64,000 bases of DNA. Source: Escallonia rubra. Its lineage: Eukaryota > Streptophyta > Magnoliopsida > Escalloniales > Escalloniaceae. A model generated the notes under the pieces. That model was not told where the DNA came from and ran no database searches. It saw only the letters and a program-made list of their open reading frames with translations. Below are positions 55,991-64,000 of this stretch, in pieces (position 1 is the stretch's first letter; every line of letters begins with the position of its first letter). The translations under genes were made by a program, and so were the position numbers. The DNA is taken from positions 202,001 to 266,000 of the forward strand of contig JAVXUO010002642.1 in the NCBI GenBank assembly GCA_033065855.1, given 5' to 3'.

Positions 55991-57500
55991 AAGTACCTAC
56001 TGGGCTAGCCCTTCTGATGGAGACATTGCCCTGTACTTAGCCTGTTAACCAAGTCATTACTGATCGTATCAGAGCTGACTCCCAAAAGTTTAGGCTAGCT
56101 ATATGGTCGAGTTACCGATGGTTGGAAAAACGAAGGTAAGCTCAAGTTTATCCCACATCACAAGGGTGGTTGGGGAACGAAGGGTGAGCTGTGAGCATGT
56201 TACATTATAGAAAATTTTGGGCTAGGTGCCATTGAGCCTTAGCTAGATGTATTACCCTGTGGTTGGGTCGTGGACACGTGCCGTTGTAGATAGGTTCAGA
56301 GCTAACCCTCAAAAGTTTAGGCTGGCCATCTAGGCGGGTTGCTAGAGGTTGGGATGCGAAGGGAGACTAAAATTAGGTTGATCCAGTTGAGCTGCTGGTA
56401 TTATCCAACGATGAACCAGGAAGGAAGGTTTCGGGCTATGTGTTAATAAGGTTGAGCTTGGGCCTTAACAATGATGCATAATGAGAGAAAAAGTACTATT
56501 TTCACATTGGATATGAGAAACATTATGAATGGCCTTATAAGGCCCTGACACGGAACTCATAAGTGCCTATTAGCTAGCCCTTATGATGGAGGCATAGCTG
56601 TGTGGTAGGGCATGGATCAAGTTGTTAGAAATGGTATCCAAGCAAACTCTCGAAAGCTTAGGCTGAGCTATCCAGTTGGGTTTCCAATGGTTAATGGAAA
56701 CTAAGACAATCCTTGGTATATACTACATCAAGACGGTGGTTGGGGCAATGAATGGTGAGCCCAATATATCCCACATTTGCTACAAAGGAGGTTCTAAGCT
56801 AGGTGTAACAGAGCCTTTGTAGGGATACTATGGTATGGGGAAAAATTGTGATATCCTAGATCAGATAGTATGAGATAAACCTTATAAGACCCAACCCATG
56901 AACTCATAAGCACCTACTTGACTAGCCATAGAAAGGGATATAGCAGAGGATCATCATATTGAGAAACCATCATCCCTAGCCTTGAGAATAAATGTCAACC
57001 AAATGTATACAATATGTATTTGGATTTAGTTGGCAGTTTCTATGCCTTCCCAACTCTAATCCTATTTTCTAGAATTCTTACAATTCTAAAATGCAGCAAC
57101 TATGTGTTAAACTGTGATTGACCAGAAAATAACCTCCAACCCCATCAACTCTAACCATCCAACCCCATGATCTCCCTTCCTCCACTTTATAATTAACTAA
57201 CACCTATTTTTTTTTCCTGATCACATGTGCTCATCAACACTCTTGTAGAAAACCTCACTAATTCCTTCAAAGATTAACACCCATTATCAAAGATTAACAT
57301 CAACTGTCAAATTACCTGCATTTTTTCTCAGTAAAAAGAGTACAAAATGTTAAGTAGAGGCATCAAAACATATCAGAAAACTTCCACGCTGCAAGGTAAT
57401 GCTCCGATCAATAATTTCTCTTCAGCCTCTGCATTTTGTGGTGACTGTTCATGGGCGTGAGTGGGGGTTTTTGCGGTGGTGACTGGGTGGTAAAACGTGA
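55991..57500. other. Decayed repeat region, no gene recognised
   Basis: Contains partial echoes of the preceding repeat (GAACTCATAAG(T/C), TGATGGAG(G/A)CAT) and repeated GTTGG..AACGAA(G)GGTGAGC words near 56110-56190 and 56740. Likely an old tandem array. Confidence 0.5.
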
Positions 57501-57519
57501 GTTGGATGTAGGGAGGGTT

Positions 57520-58490
57520 GTATCATGGGTGGGGTAGTGGGACTGTGTTTTGTGTGTGTCATATCCTGTGTGTATGTGTGTGTGTGCGCGCGTGTCATGT
57601 TTGGGTGTTTATGTGTGTGTCTTTTTTCAGTGTGGGAGGGGGTGTTTCGTGTGTGTTACATCGAGGTATTCACTTTTGTGTACGTGTGTGTCGTGTCATG
57701 TCATGTCTGGATGTTTGTGTGTATGTGTGTGTGTGCACGTGCCACGCATAAGTGTTGTGTGCGTATGTGCGGTGGTGGGTGCAGTTGGGTGGGGGACTAT
57801 GTTTTGTGAGTGTGGGTGTATGTGTGTGAGTTTGTGCATTGGTGTTGTGTATGTTTTTGTGTTGTAAGTTGGTTTAGAGCATATAGAAGTGACGTCGTTG
57901 GTTTAGTTGCTCCAGACGAGATTGGTCCAGGCAGAGGTGCCAAAGGCTAAAGATATAAGGCTTAGTTGTGTGTGTGCGAGCACGTGTGTGTCGCGTCTGA
58001 GTGTTTATGTGTGTGCCTGGGTGTTGTGTGCGTCTGTGCAGTGGTGGGTGTGGTTAGGTGGGGGGCTAATGTTTTGTGTGTGTGGGTGTTTATGGACGTT
58101 TGTGTGTGTGGTTAGTGTTATGTGCGTGTCTATGCTCGTGTGTGTGAGTGTTTGTATGTGTGTGTGTGTGTGTGTGTGTGTGCGCGTGTTTGTGTGCATG
58201 TGTGTGTGCTTGGGTAGTATGGTAGGTGCAGTGGGGTGGTCACTGTGATTTTTGTTTGTGGGTGTCTGGGTCTGGTCTATAGGTGTTTGTTTGTTTGTGC
58301 GTGCACATTGTGGGTGGGGAGGGAGGCTTTGTTTGTGTGGTGGGTGATGTGTAGTTTCGGTGTTTATGTGTGTGTGGGTGTGTGTGTGGGGTGGTGTATG
58401 GTTGTGTGGTAAGGGGTGGGGTGGTTGTTCAGTGGTGTGGGGTGAGTCGCGGAGCATGGGTGGCTGGGTAGGTGGTGGTAGGTGCTGCTT
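57520..58490 (+). repeat. GT-rich microsatellite-like tract with strong strand asymmetry
   Basis: Nearly 1 kb of TGTG-rich sequence with interspersed GGGTG and GTGCG words; the longest pure run is near 58155-58180. ORFs here on both strands (for example 58005-58565 minus, rich in His and Thr) are low-complexity artefacts. Confidence 0.85.
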
Positions 58491-58630
58491 TGTGCGGTGG
58501 TGGGGGGAGCGAGGCTTAGGAACCCCTCCTGTAAACCCATTTCGACATGGACATAACGTAAACAAACCTTTTTATTACACATTAATACAACTACAAACCT
58601 ATGTCTAGGGTTTATATCTAACTCATAAAA

Positions 58631-58760
58631 TTTGGTCTCTTCTTACGTACCAATCACGGACATAAGTACCGTGTTCAGCGATAATTGTACTAAAATTTGG
58701 TCTCTTCTTACGTACCAATCACGGACAGAAGTACCGTGTTCAACGATAATTGTACTAAAG
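58631..58760. repeat. 65-bp tandem duplication, two copies
   Basis: TTTGGTCTCTTCTTACGTAC at 58631 and 58696, continuing CAATCACGGACA and GATAATTGTACTAAA with only a few differences. Confidence 0.9.
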
Positions 58761-58989
58761 TGTGGAAGTAGCAAAAATTCGTTTGGCTGCACAATAAGCT
58801 TCAACAGGCACTTTTTGATTTCTCAAACCTTAATTGTAATCAAAATTGCAAAATGTGCATTCTTTATTGCTGAAATTGCATGCATTTTTAACTTGACTAA
58901 ATTCTTTGTTCATAGCTTTTGTAATGTTCTAAGTGCACATTTGATGACATTTGATAGCAAGGTGCTAGAGTTTGTAGTGACTAGCTGAC

Positions 58990-59790
58990 CGACAAAGAGT
59001 TCTAATCGTCCTTATTAAATTCCACTACCAAAAACTAGTTGCTACATTCATAATCGTACCTTTAGTGGCGTTTAATAGCCAAAAATTAGGTCGCTAAACA
59101 AAATTTCCATGCAATATGCTAAAAATTCGTTCTTTAGTTCATTGAAAGTGCATATGTTGAAATTTCACTCAAATAGTAGTTGGATTTAGTTTTCTTGACA
59201 TTCTATTGGATATCAAAGTAATAGAGTTTGTAGTGAAAATTTGTTCGAGTACCTGAAATCAGTTGCTACAATCATAATTGTACCTTCAGAAGCGGTTTTG
59301 AATAAGTGGCATTTAATAACATATCGATTTAGTTGCTAAACATTTTTTTTTGAAAAATGGTACATTCATAATCGTACCTTAAGCGGCGTTTCGATAGCAA
59401 ATAAATTAGGTGGCTAAACAAAATTCTTGAAAAGTACTAAAACTTCATTCTTTAGTCCACAAAGTGCATGCGTTGTTGAAATCTCACTCAAATCTTAGTT
59501 GGACTTTTAGTTTTTGTGACATTCTATTAGCCAAGTCATAGAGTTTTTAGTGATAAACTGATTGACAAATCATTTTCAAATATATTTTAATCATCCTTGC
59601 TAACATCAAGTACTTGAAATCAATTGCTACATTCACAGTCGTACCTGAAGCGACATTTAATAGCATATAAATTTTGTCGCTAAACAAATTTTTTGAAAAA
59701 TATAAAAAATTCATTGTTTAGTTTACCAATATTGCATGTGTTGAAACGTCACTCATGAAATCGTATGTGCTAAAGTGCACGTGTAATGGT
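58990..59790. repeat. Degenerate array with GTCGCTAAAC motif (CACTA-like subterminal repeats?)
   Basis: Units start TACATTCATAATCGTACC or variants near 59043, 59264, 59358 and 59629, followed by GGCGTTTAATAGC and GTCGCTAAACAAA, then CACTCAAAT(A/C)(G/T)TAGTTGGA and GACATTCTATT. Spacing is irregular. GTCGCTAA/TTAGCGAC motifs are typical of subterminal repeats of plant CACTA elements, but no CACTA terminus was found. Confidence 0.6.
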
Positions 59791-60261
59791 ATCTGATAGC
59801 CATATGCCAGAGTTTATAGTTATTTTCTTGAAATTGCATATATTTCAAACTTCACTAAACTCTTAGTTGGAAATAGTTGTAGTGACAATCTTTTTGTAAC
59901 ATCAACTGCATTTCACATCAACAATTTAGTCTATCTTGAAAAAGAGTTTCCAAAATGAATTTCTCAAAATAAAATATCGCCCATAAATTTAGAATCACAT
60001 TCATGCAATCATAATGGAACTGATGAAATTTTCGATGACCCATCTAGTATTTTAGGTTAGTAGCTTCATTGGAGTTGATTCATTAGAACTGGATAACGAT
60101 ATGAATTAACTGACCCTATTGGTAGAACACTTTTTATTTTATGCGTCAAACATTTCAAGAACTGGAATCATTGTACAGTTGTCTCACGAGAATTTAAGAC
60201 AAATTTAATGCATCGTTCGTTAGCAAAAAATAATATCACTACTTTTTGCACATAAAATTTA

Positions 60262-60678
60262 GGGTAAATTACACATGACACTCCTGAGGTTTGACATAAA
60301 CTATACACGACTCCTACTAAGTATTTTTATTACACTCTGTTCCCTGTGGTTTATAGTTTTATTACACAAGACTCCATTATGTTAAGCATCTGTGAAAAAA
60401 AGTTAAGTCACCACATGATAATTTGTGATCTATCGAAATTGCCCTTTAAGATGTCTTCCTTTTTCAACCACCGCCACCGACTCCACGGTACCACCACTGG
60501 TGCCGCTGTCATCCCCCTCTCCAAACACCATCCCAACCCCCAAACACCACTCCCCACTAGCCATTGCCCACTGCTTCTCTCTCTCTCTCTCTCTTCCCCT
60601 CCCCCTCTCTCACTCTCACTCTCACTCTCACACTCACACACACACACACACACACCACAAGACACCACAACACCATCA
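60262..60678. mobile_element. Left arm of a second Mutator-like TIR element, truncated in window
   Basis: GGGTAAATTACACATGACAC, then TCCTGAGGTTTGACA, TTTTATTACAC and CCTGTGGTTTATAG, resembles TIRs of plant Mutator-like elements (recalled pattern). A CT microsatellite (60573-60596) and CA run (60637-60655) follow. The LTR copy at 60679 interrupts it; the other TIR is not in the window. Confidence 0.45.
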
Positions 60679-61966
60679 TGAAATTTTCGGAACGTTAACA
60701 CTCGCTCGATCGTTTATGCTAAGAGAATAATACCTCAAACTTAACCAAATAATATCACAAATTGTCAGAGCAACTAAACCATCAATTAAATTATACTCCT
60801 AATAGGCTGTCATAAATGGAACATCAAAACTAAGTCCAATTTTTTTTTTAAATAATGATGTTAACCCACGTAGGGGTTCTAATGATCAATACTATCTTAA
60901 TTTCTCTCGCTCGGCTCTAATCCATACTCAAACAACCTGCGGAAAGGAAGTTTAACGAGAGTGAGCTTTTGAGAGCCCAGTAAGATCGATCAAAGATTAA
61001 AAACAACAACGATTCGGACAAGTTTTCATATAGAGTCAAATGATAGTTTTTAAAAGGATTTTCAAATAAAACACAACATTTCAATATAGACGAACAATTT
61101 GAACAATTTTACATTCAAGTCAAATAACATCTTTTCAAAGGATTTTGGTTTTGATGAAATCACTGCAATTCAATATAAACATAGGGACGAGTATCATCTT
61201 AATCCCTTAAATCAATAGTCATTCAAAACACTTCAAGTATAATAAAACAGAAATAGGTAATATTGAACATGAGCAGTACACTATAGTAAAGCCACCCGGC
61301 AGTGCTCGATACGCTTTACATATGCATATGTACACTGACTAGTCCATTTAGGTACTAGTTAAACCCATCCGATAGACCATCCTTATAACGCCAACAATAC
61401 ACACCATCCTTATAACTCCTAGGTTTACTAACTCATGTCATTATTCAAGAAATTAAACACAATTCAAAATGTTTCACAATGATTGAATTAAATAAAACAT
61501 ATGAGATTCCAAACGATCGCTATATGGCTCAAATTAGGGTTTCACGGGCATTTGAAAACATTTTTATGACAATAAAATATCAGAGTTCAATAAAATCCGA
61601 TAGCACTTAGAATAAGATATATGATATCAATCTGATGAAATGAGGTTTCGGATATAATTCCTTATACTTTAATGAAAATTATAAAATCAGAGTTCAATGG
61701 AATTCTAAAGAAGTTATAAATAAAACATTTGAAATCAACAGAAAATACTAAAAATACATACGATTTTAGAAAATTATAAAATTTTGCAACAAATTCTAAT
61801 ATAGCCTAACACATTATACTGTAAAGTTTTACGTGCTAACAATAACCGTACACTACCGAATGCTCGCGCCGTACTTAAAGCTAACCCAATACCCGATCCA
61901 CACTTCTCTTCTTCTTCCTTTCTCTTGTTCTCTGCACTCAATGTACTCACTGAACCTTACTCCCTC

Positions 61967-62006
<40 letters not shown>

Positions 62007-62437
62007 ACCCACATACTCTTTTATACACATGCACACACACACGCACACACACACACACAAAATTGCCCATGACAGCTTCACATACACACACATCTACACA
62101 AACACACATCAGTCACACCCCCACCTTCACCCACAATACACACACTCACCTATGCAAGCACACACACTACACACATGCATATATATACGCACACAACACC
62201 CAAACACACACTTTCATCCACTCCCACACCCACTGCCTCATAGCAGTGGGTCTGTTCCCTCTCTTCATTTTTTCTTTGTTCCATACCCACACACACATGC
62301 ACACCACACATTCTCGCCGCACACAACTTACACACATACCCGCACAACACTCACACAGTTGCACAAAACACACACATTATATACAAACCTAGACACCAAA
62401 CCTACAGTACAGACACACACACACACTGAACACATAA

Positions 62438-62501
<64 letters not shown>

Positions 62502-63103
62502 AAGTTTCCTTGGCAGCTCCACGCACTCACACAAATACACACACATAACACACACTAACGCACTCACACACAGCACACACTAACGCACACCCCTTCACTG
62601 CCTGACGACAGACTGCCCTTGAACCCACTACTGACACACAAAACACCTAAACACACAATTCAAGCACACAACCCACAATACACACCTATTCACACGCACT
62701 ACAACCTTGCACCTCTTACACAAACCCGTATACCCACATCTATATTCTCACAAACCCACAACAGCCTTCTCTCCCTCACAACCGTATCCCATCTAACGAC
62801 TCCTTCATGCCGTTTCCTTCCACGGAAACCATCAACCTTTCACAGCACCACTCACACATGGTTATACAGCCACGACAACACCATAACACATAAAACATAC
62901 TAAAAACACTCTCCACACACTGCCTTCATGGCAGTTTATTCTCTCCCTCTCATTTGCCTCTTATACACTCGTCCCATGCACATGGTCACGACCACCATGG
63001 CGGCAATTTTATTGCATCACAACCCCCTTACCATTTTTATGGCAGCCCCCCTAATTCTACAATCATTATTTAAACAAGAGAGAAATCGAAGCTTACACGA
63101 AAC
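60679..63103. mobile_element. Second, diverged copy of the 51.9-kb LTR family, cut by a LINE
   Basis: It starts TGAAATTTTCGGAACGTTAAC where the first copy has TGTAACATT...TTTTCCGGAACGTTAAC, so the first 11 bases or so are altered. It shares ACTAAACCAT(C/T)AATTAAA, TAGGGGTTCTAATG-like and CTGCGGAAAGGAAGT blocks in the same order. It ends where a LINE poly-A tract begins; the remainder should lie beyond 64000. CA microsatellites are much longer than in the first copy. Confidence 0.75.
61970..62610. repeat. Expanded CA-rich microsatellite region in the second LTR copy
   Basis: Pure runs near 61970-62001 and 62451-62497, the second preceded by a CT run, in otherwise CA-rich sequence. His/Thr-rich ORFs here are artefacts. 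Confidence 0.85.
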
Positions 63104-64000
63104 TTTTTTTTTTGGGTAAAGGTGCTAGTGAGTTATTGCATTTCATCAAAAAATCTGTACATAAGAGTTCTTACAAGACTATTTGACAATTCACAAGACT
63201 AGCCTTTTAACAAATTTATAATACACCTTATCTCATCTTCTATCAATTTCAGTATGGTTCCAGGAGCAAGACATTGTCCCCCATTCATCAATAAGTGTTT
63301 ATCAATGTCCCATGTATCACATAACATCTGATTGACTGAGGTTGCATGCACTTTATTCCAACCATAAGTCCTGTATTTCACCCACTGTTGAATCACCCCT
63401 AGACAACCTAGTACAGAAGCAGCTTGTTGTTTAAACACTCTAACATTTCTCTCCTGCCATAGTCCATAACAAGTAGCTGTAACTAGAAGTTTGCATAGCT
63501 TTGATTTTAAACTTTTTCCCTTGAAATGAATGCAAGCATAGTTAAGCATTTCATTCCAACTTTGCACTTGTGGAGCTATTTGCAGTTTACACCAGACTAA
63601 CCCCCAAAGCTCCTGAGTATATGCACATTGCCAGAAGAGATGCTCTTCAGTTTCTGCTTGCATAGCACATAGCACACATTGATCCTCTTGCAGTATCTAA
63701 CCATAGCCAAGTTGATTTCACATCCCCCACTTTATATTTGATCCATTGCTGAACAATGTCCCTAAGTTTCATTAACTTTGTCCATGTCCAAGACAACATT
63801 GCAGGTGGCTTGAATGTCCAAAGATGTCTATTTTTTATAATAAACATATGACACCACTTAATCCATAAAGACTCCTTTTTCCTGGCCAAGTCCCATAGAT
63901 ATTTACACATTGCTGCTCTATTCCATTCCTCCATGTTTTTGATACCTAGCCCTCCTTCCTTTTTTGGCAAGCATACTTGTTCCCAAGCTACTTTTGCTCC
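63104..64000 (-). mobile_element. 3' end of an L1-type LINE, minus strand, running off the window
   Basis: A T run at 63104-63113 on the + strand is the poly-A tail in minus orientation; about 85 bases of 3' UTR-like sequence precede the ORF2 stop near 63199. The 5' part lies beyond the window. It interrupts the LTR copy to its left. Confidence 0.8.
63199..63985 (-). pseudogene. LINE ORF2 C-terminus with zinc-binding (zf-RVT) domain, internally deleted
   Basis: The minus strand reads PKKEGGLGIKNMEEWNRAAM, then WIKYKVGDVKSTWLWLDT, both typical of the region after RT in plant L1 elements. The zf-RVT motif (CVLCAMQAETEEHLFWQC at about 63640-63693) follows almost at once. About 100 residues that usually separate the two seem to be missing, and the two blocks are in different frames at about 63700. 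Continues with ATCYGLWQERNVRVF. Partial at the window edge. Confidence 0.8.

Noticed and set aside
58005..58565. 186-codon minus ORF rich in His and Thr
   Set aside because: Translation of a GT/CA low-complexity tract.
61925..62583. Overlapping 155- and 184-codon + strand ORFs rich in His and Thr
   Set aside because: Translation of CA microsatellites in an LTR copy; several phases are open at once.
1..64000. tRNA, rRNA and organelle gene clusters
   Set aside because: No cloverleaf, rRNA core or organelle gene was recognised by reading; Met-tRNA-like words are retroelement primer sites.

Overview
The window is plant nuclear DNA, most likely from a eudicot with a repeat-rich genome. The evidence is one plastid-type nuclear gene with GT-AG introns, plus Ty1/copia and Ty3/gypsy retrotransposons with plant-type Met-tRNA primer sites, Mutator-like terminal inverted repeats and an L1-type LINE. 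No bacterial operon, CRISPR array, rRNA or tRNA gene was recognised. I cannot name the species.

The only host gene I can support runs on the + strand from 732 to 39984. Eleven exons join to 1,074 nt (357 codons plus stop) with every junction in phase. The product has a Ser-rich, transit-peptide-like N-terminus, a single-cluster ferredoxin-like segment (CxxCxxC plus a later CP) and a metallo-beta-lactamase-fold hydrolase domain. It looks like the plant ferredoxin/metallo-beta-lactamase family (Arabidopsis At1g29700 type, from memory). About 97% of the locus is intron. Intron 3 holds a complete but dead copia element (5681-10579, TSD AATTT). Intron 4 (22.9 kb) holds a minus-strand chromovirus carrying a copia fragment (11174-17291), a gag-protease-only element of TR-GAG type (18004-21393), a young minus-strand copia element with identical LTRs (24791-29994, TSD GTTCT) and two minisatellites. 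Intron 8 holds scrambled copia pieces. Intron 9 holds a foldback Mutator-like MITE (38375-38727).

Downstream of the gene (40-51 kb) is a small degenerate direct-repeat element, then a three-level nest. A Mutator-like TIR element (41720-50920, 9-bp flanking repeats) contains a Ty3/gypsy chromovirus (42347-50504), which contains a 2.3-kb GC-rich solo LTR (44663-46960, TSD GATGG). Leaving out the solo LTR and one TSD copy puts the chromovirus protease and RT back in one frame.

From 51 to 64 kb no host gene is visible. There is a 3.2-kb solo LTR (51898-55094, TSD ACCCG), decayed tandem repeats, a GT-rich tract, an array carrying a GTCGCTAA-type motif, a second diverged copy of the same LTR (from 60679) with expanded CA microsatellites, and a 3'-end fragment of an L1-type LINE running off the right edge. 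I found no convincing novel system. The value lies in the exact gene model and in the insertion history that can be read base by base.
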